A stretch of DNA of 25,243 nucleotides from Planctomycetota bacterium. Lineage in GTDB: Bacteria; Planctomycetota; Planctomycetia; Pirellulales; Pirellulaceae. Every line of letters begins with the position of its first letter. Position 1 is the first letter of the stretch. The position numbers were made by a program, and so were the translations under genes. The notes below the pieces were generated by a model. That model did not search any database. It saw only the letters and a program-made list of their open reading frames with translations, and was not told the DNA's origin. Positions 7,202-16,288 of the stretch are shown piece by piece. The stretch is from positions 1 to 25,243 of the forward strand of contig JAPLNJ010001060.1 of assembly GCA_026692885.1 (NCBI GenBank), in the 5' to 3' direction.

Positions 7202-10159
7202 TCAGGTCGGCGTGTCCGGCGTGAAACGCAGGGTCCACGACACGTCGCGGCTGACCGGCGACTTGATCACCGCGCGCACCAAGCCGTTGGCTCCGAAAGC
7301 CGTGATCGTCACACCCGCAGCCGCGTCCTCGGCCGAGACTTCCGCCTTGACCAGCGACCAGGCCGCCGCGGGCGCGCGGGCCACGATGCGTAACTCATAG
7401 ACGTCGTCCGCCACCACGGCACTGGTTCCCGCCAGGGTTTGGGCCTGTGCGTCCCAGACTTCCTGTTTCACTTCGAGAATGCCCTGCGAGACATGACGCG
7501 AGGTGCTGATCAGGAACGGGCGTGGTAACAGCGGACGCACCGCGAGGATGCCGCAGGTCTCGCCCGGAATGCTCAGCTGGAGAGTTCCCTTGAACGGCTC
7601 AAGGAGGACCGGGTTCCAGAAGTCGAAGGCGGCGTATTCGTCGGCCTGGGGAAGTCCCAGTCCCGCCACCGCCAAGGACAGATCTTGGGGCTTGTCGGAC
7701 CAGTTGAAGAAGCCGACCACATCGCGGCGCTGATGATTCGGCCGCGCGTCGGTGACCAACCACTGCTGCGGCGGCCAGGTCCTGAGCAGATCGATGGGCC
7801 GCGCCGTGACCCCGTGGCTGGGAATGCAGCGGCGAATGATATCCAGACGTTCTGTCGGCAGGGTTGGTAGCCAGTCGCTCAACGAGATCATCTGCCCCGC
7901 GATGGCATTCCATGATGCGATGCATCGCGCGCGCTGCAAACTGATGGTGGGACGCACATAGATGGGATCTGGATCGCTCCACCAAATGCGGCCGTTGAGA
8001 TGATAATTGCGCGAACCGAAATCCGGCGATACGCTTTTCCAGGATTCCCAGGCCCCGCCATTGTCGGGCCCCATGCGCATGGCATCCACCAGGCCGAACA
8101 CGCCGGCGTAGGAACGCATATTCTGCGGCGCACAGCAGCCGAGGATGAAGGTCTGCGGCCCCGCCGTCTCGCGGATCAGACGCAGTCCGTCGCGGAAGAC
8201 TTGGATGTTGGTCTTGGTCGGGTCGTGGAAAACGGCGTCGCCGAGGTGGTCCTCTCGCCAGGCATCATTGACATATTGCGGTTGCACCCCGGCACCCGTC
8301 GACAGGCCATCGAGTTTCAGATAGCGGTAGCCCCAATCGTGCACGGCCTGTTGGATTTCGCCCTTCACGAAAGCTCGGGCGCCGGGATGGGTCATGTCCA
8401 AAGCCGTGCCGCCCCAGGCGGTATCAAAGGGTTTACCGTCCGTCTTCTTCACGAACCACTCCTGATGCGGCGCGAAGAAGGGATCGTTCCAGGTCCCACC
8501 GAAGGGCAGGATCCACAGACCTGCCGTGAAGCCATCCACCTGCAGCCCCTCGGCCGTGCGTTTCATGCCGTGGGGATACGGACCGTGAGGATCGTAGGCG
8601 CTGAAGTCCTTTCGCGGGCCGTTGCCTTTCGAATCGCCCATCTGCCAACCATCATCGATCTGCAGGCAGGTGAGCCCGTACGGCTTCAGTGTCTTGGTGG
8701 CAAAGGCACTTAGTTCGGCAAGAGCCTCGGCGTTGCCGGATCCGCCATGCACGTTGTCGTACCAGGTGCAGTAGACGATGGGCATCGTTGGCAGTTTGAT
8801 ACCCAGGTGTTTGGCCACGGTATCGGCCCAGGCTTCCAGACCCAGACGCGCATCGGCAAACCGGCCGATGAGGAAGGTTTCGCTCACTACGGACTGGCCG
8901 GGTTCGATACGCAAGCAGCCGTATTCCAGTCGAGCTTCGAGGTTCGGCTTGTCGCCTTCAACCTTGGTGAAGACGACGCCGCTGCCCCGTTCGTGCGTTA
9001 ACCAGCCGCCCACTACGCCAGCGCGCGATGCGGGATCCGCCACCGCCATCCAGGCGTAACTGCCGACGTTCTGCGCCAAGGACTTGAGGCCGCCTGTGCC
9101 AAGGCCCACTAACTGGTCCACAGGTTGACCCAGGTCCAGGACCGCCTCCATGAGCGGAACCTTGTTCAATACGGTGACCGTGGTCCCCGCGTTGACGAGG
9201 ATGGAATGGTGCAGTACGAAGGGCAAACCAGGGAAAATCTGGAATGATTCGCCCGCGCCGTCAGCAGCGGTGACGTTGAGCGCCTGGCCCTCGCCGAAGA
9301 CGGCATCTCTTGCCGGAGCGACCTTGATCGTCCCTGGATAGCGTAGAGCGCCGCTCGCGAACGGCGCAGCCTGCCCCTGAACGCGAATGGCGTAGCGACC
9401 GTGATCCACGGTCACTGTGACTAGGTCGTTGTGGATCGCCTCGGCCGCCTGAGCATTGGCCGTCGGATCGGTCGCCGGACTTACGCTGGCTTCTGCAACG
9501 CCGAGGGACTGGAGCAGTTGCGGCAGAATCACCGTCTCGCAGCCTCGCGCATCGGGATGAATACCGTCGGGCACTAACTTGTGGAAGCTTGCCGCATCTT
9601 CCTGCAGAACTCTCTTCCAGTTCGCGTTGTGGTCGATCAGCAAGAATTTGCGATCCTTAGCCACCTGCCGGTAGAGCTCGTAATACTCATCCACCTTCGG
9701 ACGCCTCTCCAAATGAACGCCGATCGGCGGATTCATCGTCATGAGGATGATCTGGCACTGGGGATTGGCCTTCCGGATGCGGTCGATCATGCTCTCCAGG
9801 TTCTTACGAGCCTCCTCGATCGAGGTCTTGTACTCAAGAAACGCATCATTGATGGCGAACTCGATCAGTACCGCATCCGGTTTCTTTTCAATCACGCGGG
9901 CTTCCAGATTGTCCACGCCCCACTTCGACCACATCGCCCCTGCCCCACTGTTGACTACTTTGGCGAGGCCGGGAAATCTCCGGTCCAACGCCCTCTGGAA
10001 CTGCCCCACCCACGCGCCGCCAGCCGTTAGGCTGGTCCCGTACGTGACGATGGTCTGCGTCTGGCCTCCCTTGAGATGGCCGATGAGCGTACTCTCATCA
10101 GCAGCACAGACAGCGCTAAGAAGTACAGAGAAAACCACACTCAGGAATTGAATCGCCAT
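7202..10159 (-). CDS. SGNH esterase fused to GH36-like alpha-galactosidase
   Basis: About 985 residues with signal peptide (MAIQFLSVVFSVLLSAVCA). Domain 1 (about 30-220) is an SGNH/GDSL esterase: GTSL (41-44, Ser nucleophile), NSGAGA (block II), AIND (block III, Gly changed to Ala) and DGIH (198-201). Domain 2 is a GH36/GH27-clan alpha-galactosidase-like module: a beta-supersandwich (about 245-455), then the barrel with LQIDDGWQ (about 499-506), AGLWILPFGG, YLKLDG (D617 expected nucleophile) and RMGPDNGG (D699 expected acid/base). A beta domain closes the C-terminus. One polypeptide would therefore remove an acyl group and an alpha-linked galactosyl-type residue. A TTG at 10168 is an alternative start; the ATG at 10159 fits the signal peptide equally well and neither has a strong ribosome site. 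It lies 58 bp after the GH116 gene and 50 bp before the GH95-like gene. Confidence 0.85.
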   Translation of the reverse strand: MAIQFLSVVFSVLLSAVCAADESTLIGHLKGGQTQTIVTYGTSLTAGGAWVGQFQRALDRRFPGLAKVVNSGAGAMWSKWGVDNLEARVIEKKPDAVLIEFAINDAFLEYKTSIEEARKNLESMIDRIRKANPQCQIILMTMNPPIGVHLERRPKVDEYYELYRQVAKDRKFLLIDHNANWKRVLQEDAASFHKLVPDGIHPDARGCETVILPQLLQSLGVAEASVSPATDPTANAQAAEAIHNDLVTVTVDHGRYAIRVQGQAAPFASGALRYPGTIKVAPARDAVFGEGQALNVTAADGAGESFQIFPGLPFVLHHSILVNAGTTVTVLNKVPLMEAVLDLGQPVDQLVGLGTGGLKSLAQNVGSYAWMAVADPASRAGVVGGWLTHERGSGVVFTKVEGDKPNLEARLEYGCLRIEPGQSVVSETFLIGRFADARLGLEAWADTVAKHLGIKLPTMPIVYCTWYDNVHGGSGNAEALAELSAFATKTLKPYGLTCLQIDDGWQMGDSKGNGPRKDFSAYDPHGPYPHGMKRTAEGLQVDGFTAGLWILPFGGTWNDPFFAPHQEWFVKKTDGKPFDTAWGGTALDMTHPGARAFVKGEIQQAVHDWGYRYLKLDGLSTGAGVQPQYVNDAWREDHLGDAVFHDPTKTNIQVFRDGLRLIRETAGPQTFILGCCAPQNMRSYAGVFGLVDAMRMGPDNGGAWESWKSVSPDFGSRNYHLNGRIWWSDPDPIYVRPTISLQRARCIASWNAIAGQMISLSDWLPTLPTERLDIIRRCIPSHGVTARPIDLLRTWPPQQWLVTDARPNHQRRDVVGFFNWSDKPQDLSLAVAGLGLPQADEYAAFDFWNPVLLEPFKGTLQLSIPGETCGILAVRPLLPRPFLISTSRHVSQGILEVKQEVWDAQAQTLAGTSAVVADDVYELRIVARAPAAAWSLVKAEVSAEDAAAGVTITAFGANGLVRAVIKSPVSRDVSWTLRFTPDTPT

Positions 10160-10217
10160 TTTGCTCAACCATCATCACTTTCAATAGGCGTGAGAACCAA
10201 TCGCAGTTCGATGCACT

Positions 10218-13200
10218 TCAACGAACAACCACCGTCAATCTTTGGTTCGACGACACAACGACTTCTCGGACGAGGGAGACCAACAGCTGCGCGCCGAGAC
10301 GTTGGGCAACGCAGTCCACGGACTGGCCCGCCGTGGTCACCTTCACGGAGGCTCCAGGGCAGGTCGCCGGCAAAGCGAGCGCCAGCGTTCGTAACCGACA
10401 TTGGCCCCATTTGATCTCGAGATTCGCGGTAAACGCGGAGCCGTCCTGCTGCTGACTGTAACTGCCCCAGCCTTCGCCGCCAGCGAAGAAGCACCGGAAG
10501 TTCTCCGGTGTCAACTTCGGTGCAAATTCCAGCCGACCAGCCGGTGCGTCCACCCGGTAACCGCTCAAGGCCAGCAATAGGCTATAGTTGGCCAGGGATC
10601 GCGCGTAGTAGCCGCCGCATTCGAGTTGGTTGTACGGATCACGCTTGCGGCCGTCATAACGATCACGGATGGCCTTCATCACGGCCAGTCCTTCCAGCAC
10701 ATAACCGTGGTAGATGAGGTTAGCAGCTGCCTGATCCTCGTACCCGACTTCGATCGTGTCGGCATAGAACAGGGCCTGCGGGGGACGGTCATTCTTGGGC
10801 CAGGCACAGATCACCAACCCGGCGTCGTCGTTCACGGCCAGGGTGTAACCGGTATTGAGCAGCTTGCGGCAATTCGGAACAAAATTGTACTTGAAAACCG
10901 CGGCGATGGCGCTCTGCATGTGTTCACGCGGATAGATCTCGCCCAGCCCCAGCATATCCGACCACCATTGGCCAATCAGTTGTTCGCTGATCACGCCATT
11001 CAGCCAGGTGTTGCGGGTGTCCTGGCCAGCGAAGACTTGGCGGTAGTACTCGCCGTTCCAGCACAATTCGTCGGTTTTCTTGCTCCCGACGTCGAACACC
11101 CGGCGGCACTCATGGGCCAATTCCGCATCCCCCATGGCTCGCGCCAACTTCTCGCCGGCCAGCAGACCGGCCATGTACATGCTGTTGCCGTAGGTCTCAT
11201 CACCGCGCAGGTCCTGATCGAGCGTGCAATGCCACCCGGTATTCGGATCCAGCCGTCCATCTCGGTCCTTGTCCCAATGTGTCCAAGGGAACTCAATCGC
11301 CTTCTTCACGCCCATCCACTGTTTGCGTAACCAGTCGGTGTCGCCACTGACCTGCCATTCGCGGCAGGCACGCAGAATCGTGCCGAAGTGGCCGTCGACG
11401 GCGACATTGGCATCTCCAATACGGGTCGGCCAGACACGCATCCGCAGACCACCGGTCTGGGGGTCAAAGCGTCTGCTGAAGTCGAACTCCCGCATGCCAC
11501 GTTCCAAAGCCGGAAAGAGATAGGCAATGGACTGCACGTAGTGGTAAACGTGAGTGATCGTTCCCTCGCAGGAGCCGCCGTTGGGCCAGCAACCCTCCCA
11601 GCCATGCAGAGTTCCGTTGGCTTCGCGAAATACCGTTGGCGACCGCAGGATGGCCAATTGGCTGGACACGGATTCCAGAATGACGCCGGGCAGGGTCGAG
11701 GCGAAGAAGGTCTCCTGAAATGCCCGCGTCTGCTGCTCCAATCGTTCCCGGTTGGCCAGCAGATAATCCGCCACCGCCGCAGCGTCTGACCACTGGGTCG
11801 AATAGTAATTCCGCACGCCCGGAACATCCTGCCGCGCCGGAAAGTACCAGGCCAGCACCAGAGGAATATTAGTACTGGCGCCGGCCTCCAACCGGACCTG
11901 CACGCCGATCGATCCCATGCCGCCGGACCACACGTCCTCGTCGCTTCGGTCACTCAGGACGACGTTGTCGATCAGGATGTGACCCCAGCCACCGGAGTGG
12001 CCGTCGACGATCTCCAGATGGGCCGTCTGGCCGGAGAACTCGGCGACATCCCACGACGTGGGCATCAGATCTTCACTGTCAGTACCCGTGGCGGTGCGGA
12101 CCACCTGTTTGTTTACCAGCAGGTTGAGACACGTCTTCCCCGGATGCTTGCCGCCAGCGATGAGAAAGGAGAGGTGGCGTCGGTCAATGGCAAAAGGCTT
12201 TGAAATGAGCTTCCCGGTGGTGGCATCGGTCTTTCCGCTGATCCACGAATCCGCCAGAAACCGGCCCTGGTAGTTGGTGACTTTCGTGGGATGTTGCTGT
12301 TGTTCGATGGCCGCCGGCACGCGGCCAAAGGCCTCGCCTTCAATCGTCCAGTGGTCGTAGGTGCCACTTTCAAAATCATCGATGACGATATCCGGACGCG
12401 CCGAAGTCTTGTGGGATCGATCGAGTTCCTCGATGGTCTTAACGACGTCGTAGCGTCCCTGGAGACAGAAGGTTTCGGCGAAGTGCTGGAAGCCTCCGCT
12501 GGGACCCATGCCCGAAGGTGTCCAACGTTTCTGCCAGGTGGTGATGCGGCACGGGGTGGCTACAGCCAGACTGCCATCCTTGGCACCACTGTCGCGGCGC
12601 ATCAACAGCAGATCGTACCCGTCACGACGCAGCAGTTCGCTGAGCGTCCCCTCGCTCTTTCCTTCCGCGGCCAGGTTCTTGAGGTTGTATCCCAGAGTAC
12701 CTTGCACCGTTTTTCCAGAGACGTTCTTCAAAGTGATGTTTAGACACGCCACCGGCAGTGAGGACTCGCGGTCGTTGCCAGGAATGAAGGGACTCCACCC
12801 CTCGATGGTAACTTCGAGCGGCATGTCCGGGTCTTTCAGCAGCACCTTGGCAAAGGGGAAGCGGCCTTCAAACACGGCCGTGCGCATGTGGGGAAGTCCC
12901 ACCATGGCCAGTCGCCCGGAGCCCTGATTCTCGTTGCCCCATCCGTAGGGCGGCGGTTTTTCGCCTTCCAACACCCGGAATACCGCAGTTTCATCTTCGG
13001 CTTTCGCCCACAGTCCCAGGAAAGTCAATTCGGGACGCCAACCGAGATTGGGATTGCCGAAAATCGACCAATCCACCAGGGCGCCGCGACCGCTAAGCGA
13101 GATGCACCCCGAACCTATTCCGCCGAGCGGGAAGCAGATTTGGTCAAGGTAGGCGTCGGCGTAGTTGTAACGCCCTGCCTGACTGAGGAGTTCCTCGGCC

Positions 13201-13352
13201 TGATACGGTAGCGGCTTCACGGTCCCGGCGCGTTCGACCCGAATTTCAGAGTCGGCCGCAAGTACTGGCACACCGTCCCAGGCGACCGATAATGCCGCCA
13301 GGAGTGCTGTCGCCAGCACCCTACCGCACACTGCCGAGAGAATTCTTCTCAT
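10218..13352 (-). CDS. GH116 beta-glycosidase (GBA2-like) with inserted domain
   Basis: 1044 residues from the ATG at 13352, chosen because AGGGAGACGAGG lies directly upstream and a signal peptide (RRILSAVCGRVLATALLA...VLA-AD) begins there. GH116 enzymes are retaining beta-glucosidases, beta-xylosidases or N-acetylglucosaminidases, related to human GBA2. The N-terminal beta domain begins FPLGGIGSGCISL. The barrel holds WPNGGSCEGTITHVYHY with the expected nucleophile Glu (about residue 596), and HCTLDQD...NSMYMAGLLA, the region of the acid/base Asp. Between them, around residues 320-470 (positions about 11940-12392), sits a separate domain (DDFESGTYDHW...GKHPGKTCLNLLV...GGWGHILIDNVV) that resembles the beta-sandwich often attached to GH32 levanase-type enzymes. 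It lies inside the N-terminal domain, not at an end. Confidence 0.85.
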   Translation of the reverse strand: MRRILSAVCGRVLATALLAALSVAWDGVPVLAADSEIRVERAGTVKPLPYQAEELLSQAGRYNYADAYLDQICFPLGGIGSGCISLSGRGALVDWSIFGNPNLGWRPELTFLGLWAKAEDETAVFRVLEGEKPPPYGWGNENQGSGRLAMVGLPHMRTAVFEGRFPFAKVLLKDPDMPLEVTIEGWSPFIPGNDRESSLPVACLNITLKNVSGKTVQGTLGYNLKNLAAEGKSEGTLSELLRRDGYDLLLMRRDSGAKDGSLAVATPCRITTWQKRWTPSGMGPSGGFQHFAETFCLQGRYDVVKTIEELDRSHKTSARPDIVIDDFESGTYDHWTIEGEAFGRVPAAIEQQQHPTKVTNYQGRFLADSWISGKTDATTGKLISKPFAIDRRHLSFLIAGGKHPGKTCLNLLVNKQVVRTATGTDSEDLMPTSWDVAEFSGQTAHLEIVDGHSGGWGHILIDNVVLSDRSDEDVWSGGMGSIGVQVRLEAGASTNIPLVLAWYFPARQDVPGVRNYYSTQWSDAAAVADYLLANRERLEQQTRAFQETFFASTLPGVILESVSSQLAILRSPTVFREANGTLHGWEGCWPNGGSCEGTITHVYHYVQSIAYLFPALERGMREFDFSRRFDPQTGGLRMRVWPTRIGDANVAVDGHFGTILRACREWQVSGDTDWLRKQWMGVKKAIEFPWTHWDKDRDGRLDPNTGWHCTLDQDLRGDETYGNSMYMAGLLAGEKLARAMGDAELAHECRRVFDVGSKKTDELCWNGEYYRQVFAGQDTRNTWLNGVISEQLIGQWWSDMLGLGEIYPREHMQSAIAAVFKYNFVPNCRKLLNTGYTLAVNDDAGLVICAWPKNDRPPQALFYADTIEVGYEDQAAANLIYHGYVLEGLAVMKAIRDRYDGRKRDPYNQLECGGYYARSLANYSLLLALSGYRVDAPAGRLEFAPKLTPENFRCFFAGGEGWGSYSQQQDGSAFTANLEIKWGQCRLRTLALALPATCPGASVKVTTAGQSVDCVAQRLGAQLLVSLVREVVVSSNQRLTVVVR

Positions 13353-13612
13353 CCTCGTCTCCCTTTGGCCCGGACCAATCATCGGGTCATTCTGCACACG
13401 ACCTGATCGTTCATTCCACCGATACCGGAGCCGGCTTGAGATCATCACTGGCGACCTTGAGCACAACGACATGTTCGCATGGCTTCTGCACCATGGCATG
13501 CCGCATCGTCATCGCCTTGAGAGCATTCTGCACTAGAAATCGAATGTCCAACAGCCCTTCACGCGTTCGCGTGGATCCAGCTCGATCGTCTTGGGGCCGT
13601 AGCGCAGCACAG
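13353..13612 (-). other. Orphan C-terminal coding remnant downstream of the GH95 break
   Basis: Directly after the GH95 break another minus frame reads VLRYGPKTIELDPRERVKGC followed by WTFDF and a TAG at 13533-13535, which looks like a genuine protein C-terminus (alternating beta pattern, charged turn). In a third frame the stretch to 13411 reads EHVVVLKVASDDLKPAPV, also reminiscent of the last strand of a glycoside hydrolase accessory domain. I cannot assign either to a family. They fit the idea that a deletion removed the end of the GH95 gene and the beginning of whatever followed. No promoter is evident in the gap before the GH116 gene. Confidence 0.35.
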
Positions 13613-15583
13613 GTGTTCCCAGAGGTGCTGGCAGAGCCAGGCCCCGCCCACCTGGAAGATGCTCCATACGGCGCTGCCGCTGACCGGGCCTGCCTGCCGC
13701 CAGATATCGGTGTTGTGGTGCGCCGTCCAGCCGCGCACATTGTAGAGGGCCTTCGCCACGTTTGTCCCATCGACGCTGAGTTGCTCGGTAAGATCCACCA
13801 GCGGCAGATGACATTCCGCAAGGTTCGCCGTCTCGACTGGCCAGTAATTGATCTGGACGTTGCAGTTCAGAGTCCAATTGGCCGACCAGGGCGGATGGAT
13901 CTCGTGGTTCCAGATTCCCTGCAAGTTCGCCGGCTGCGAGCCCGGCCGCGACGAGGCAATCAACAAGTACCGGCCGAACTGATAGTAGAGCACCGCCAGC
14001 GACGGGTCCTTGCAGGGCCGGTAGCTCCTCAATCTGATGTCCGTCGGCAAATTCGCTGCTTCGCTGTCGCCCAGATCCAGGGAAACCCGCTGGAAGAGCT
14101 GCTGATGATCAGCGACGTGCTTCGAACGAATCGCCTCGTAGGACTGGCCGTGGACGGCCGCGCGATACTCGTCGCAAAGCTCCCCCGGGGCTTTGCCTTC
14201 ACGACTGGGGCTCTTCCAAGGTCCGTTGTAGCTGGTCGCGGCGACCAACAGCAGAGTGACCCTGTCGCAACCTTCCGCCTGGATCGCCTTGTCCGTGATC
14301 GTGACGCGCCCGCCCTCGGTGGCAGGCACGAGCCGCGTCTCAAATCGCATTCCTTTTCCGTCCGGCGCATCGTCCCAGATCTCACCGTGGCCGACGTAAC
14401 TCGGATCTGCATGAGCGGGACAGCGGCCCGTGAGTTGCAAGAAACCCTTGCCGGCCTTGGTCGCATGGTGCAACTGGCAGCCGAGTGACGCGACAAAAGA
14501 CACCTTGCCCGGCTTGTCGCTGGTCAGCCGTACGACGATGGCTTGGTCCGGATAGGAAGCGAAGACTTCGCGCGTATAGCGAACGCCCGCGTCTTCGAAC
14601 TGCACGCGAGCCACGGCTTCCGCCAGATCGAGTTCACGCCGGTAGTTCGTCACATTCGTGGTCGCGGGGAACTCGATCGAAAGGTCGCCCAGCGGCTGGT
14701 AGCTCTCGTTGTACTTGCCGTTCATGTCGCTTTCGACAAGTCGTTGCGCCTCGCGATGGTTGCCCTCGCGGAGTAGTTGCCGGATCTTGGGCAGCGCCCG
14801 CAGCCCTTTGGGATTTACGTTGTTGTAAGGCTCTCCCGACCAGAGGGTGTCCTCGTTGAGGTCGATCCGCTCCGTCTTTACCCCGCCCCATAGCATGCCG
14901 CCTAGGCGGCCATTGCCGATCGGTATTGCCTCCGCCCAGCGTGCCGCGGGGCGACGATACCAAAGCGTCAGGGGCTTGTCCGGCCCGTGGGCTGCGCCGG
15001 TTATCGCGACGCCATCAAACCCGCTCGGGACGCCGGCCACACGGTCGCCGGCGATGAAAAGCAACAACGAACACGCCGGGTCAACGGTTGCCGCCACATG
15101 GATATGCTGATCTGTGCGCGGCAGGACATGCTGGAGATTGTCGTTACCGACGATCAATCGCAGGGTGTTGGCAGGCTCCAGGTCCAACAGGAATCCGTCG
15201 CTGCCGCCCGGAGTGATCTTGTCCACGATTCGCCCGATCGCATCGCGGCCAGCCAGAATCCACGCCTCGATCGTGCAGCCGTTGGGAAAGTCGAACTGCT
15301 TCTCGGACTTCAACGGTAGTTTCGGCTGGAACCACTGCTCCACCATGCCCGGCAGGTCTTGTTTGGCGTCGAACCGCTTCTGGGCCAGTCTCTTCAGTTC
15401 GGCCGAAGAGAGGGCGTGGTCATAGAGCCGTACCGCGGCAATCTCGCCGCGGAACGGATTGCTGCCCGTTTGATCCACACCGATCCGAAGCGGAAGATCG
15501 TTGGTCGGCACCTGCGCAGGAAGCAGTGCCGAATCAGCCAACAACCACAGGACGAACAGCGCCAACGCTTTGAGTCTCATCAT
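13559..15583 (-). CDS. GH95 glycoside hydrolase with LamG-like N-terminus, C-terminally truncated
   Basis: 674 residues in the open frame. Signal peptide (1-23); LamG/concanavalin-like segments (about 30-70, FRGEIAAVRLYDHALSSAEL, and about 95-205); then the GH95 N-terminal beta domain (LTLWYRRPAARWAEAIPIGNG, LWSGEPYNN) and the first part of the barrel: NLQGIWNHEIHPPWSANW, TLNCNVQINYWP (canonical N-x-N), GWTAHHNTDIWR, GGAWLCQHLWEH. At about position 13612 similarity ends; 17 unrelated residues follow to a TGA at 13559. The rest of the barrel, including the general-acid Glu and the late His motif, is missing, about 250-300 residues. GGAGGT lies about 10 nt before the ATG. It is the promoter-proximal gene of the cluster, so transcription may still start here although the enzyme should be inactive. 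Confidence 0.78.
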   Translation of the reverse strand: MMRLKALALFVLWLLADSALLPAQVPTNDLPLRIGVDQTGSNPFRGEIAAVRLYDHALSSAELKRLAQKRFDAKQDLPGMVEQWFQPKLPLKSEKQFDFPNGCTIEAWILAGRDAIGRIVDKITPGGSDGFLLDLEPANTLRLIVGNDNLQHVLPRTDQHIHVAATVDPACSLLLFIAGDRVAGVPSGFDGVAITGAAHGPDKPLTLWYRRPAARWAEAIPIGNGRLGGMLWGGVKTERIDLNEDTLWSGEPYNNVNPKGLRALPKIRQLLREGNHREAQRLVESDMNGKYNESYQPLGDLSIEFPATTNVTNYRRELDLAEAVARVQFEDAGVRYTREVFASYPDQAIVVRLTSDKPGKVSFVASLGCQLHHATKAGKGFLQLTGRCPAHADPSYVGHGEIWDDAPDGKGMRFETRLVPATEGGRVTITDKAIQAEGCDRVTLLLVAATSYNGPWKSPSREGKAPGELCDEYRAAVHGQSYEAIRSKHVADHQQLFQRVSLDLGDSEAANLPTDIRLRSYRPCKDPSLAVLYYQFGRYLLIASSRPGSQPANLQGIWNHEIHPPWSANWTLNCNVQINYWPVETANLAECHLPLVDLTEQLSVDGTNVAKALYNVRGWTAHHNTDIWRQAGPVSGSAVWSIFQVGGAWLCQHLWEHLCCATAPRRSSWIHANA

Positions 15584-15943
15584 ACAAATTTCGACCTCCC
15601 CGATCTGCCGTAAACCGGGAGCCGATCCCGGCTCATTGGTCCATCCAAGCTACCATCTCGCGCCCCTCGCGTGCCTATCCCTTGAGTTGCGAGAGCAGAC
15701 AACTCACAGCGCGAACGGGTGCTGTTCACCCAGCGAACCCGTTGCTATCAGCTCCATCCAAGGGATCCCGACCGTGCTCCAGCGAGCCTTCATGAAGTTA
15801 CCTCGTTCCATAGTTGCCATGCTTGGGTCCGCCGGCCGACGATTGTAGCAGCATCTCGACCCCGCGTAGAGCGGCTGGGTGCGAAGGCTGTCGGGCGAAG
15901 GCTTTGACGCGAGGCAAAGCAGACGCCCCAACGCCGCCTTCCG
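15584..15943. other. Non-coding leader region of the glycan cluster, small hairpins
   Basis: No supported gene. This is the upstream region of the leftward cluster. It holds three short inverted repeats: CCGGGA/TCCCGG at 15615-15631, TGAGTTG/CAACTCA at 15683-15706 (10-nt loop), and AACGGGT/ACCCGTT at 15714-15743. The last two are adjacent and could be operator sites for the cluster's regulator, but no regulator gene is in the window and this is only a suggestion. I see no convincing -35/-10 pair. Confidence 0.4.
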
Positions 15944-16170
15944 TTAGTAGTGCTTCAGTAGCCCGCCCAGCCGCTTTCTACAGCGGATGTCCGAGAGACG
16001 CACGACGCCCGTTCTTCGGCCTTCTTCGCATCCGCCGCCGGGACCAGCAGGTCGTTGTCTTTGACCTGGTGCGGCCGCGCCTCGTGGTAGTAGGCCACAA
16101 TTTCGTGGACCAGGTGGTTCAGGTGCCGCTCGCCGAACACGACGAAGTAGTCCAGGCTCTCCTGTCGGCA
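15944..16170 (-). pseudogene. Integrase-type transposase C-terminal fragment (decayed IS)
   Basis: The minus strand encodes RQESLDYFVVFGERHLNHLV then AYYHEARPHQ, the last ~60 residues of an rve/DDE integrase-core transposase (IS481/IS3-like group). The usual ending RLGGLLKHY followed by TAA (15944-15946) is present but in another frame than the preceding part, so there is an indel between about 15985 and 16060. None of the catalytic DDE residues is present, nor are terminal inverted repeats or a target duplication recognisable. It is a dead fragment that lies directly against the broken end of the DUF1622 gene, which suggests the insertion or a later deletion broke that gene. Confidence 0.7.
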
Positions 16171-16288
16171 GGACTGACGGCCGTCATATCGGACTCGCGT
16201 CAACAGCCATGGGTTCGGCGTGCGCTGTGTGTTTGCGGACACTGCAGCGCCGCCAGTCTTGGCGCCAGTCGCGTCTTTCTAGGCCGTT

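Noticed and set aside
13292..14488. 398-codon plus-strand ORF
   Set aside because: Antisense to the GH95 and the start of GH116; long only because of GC-rich codon structure on the other strand.
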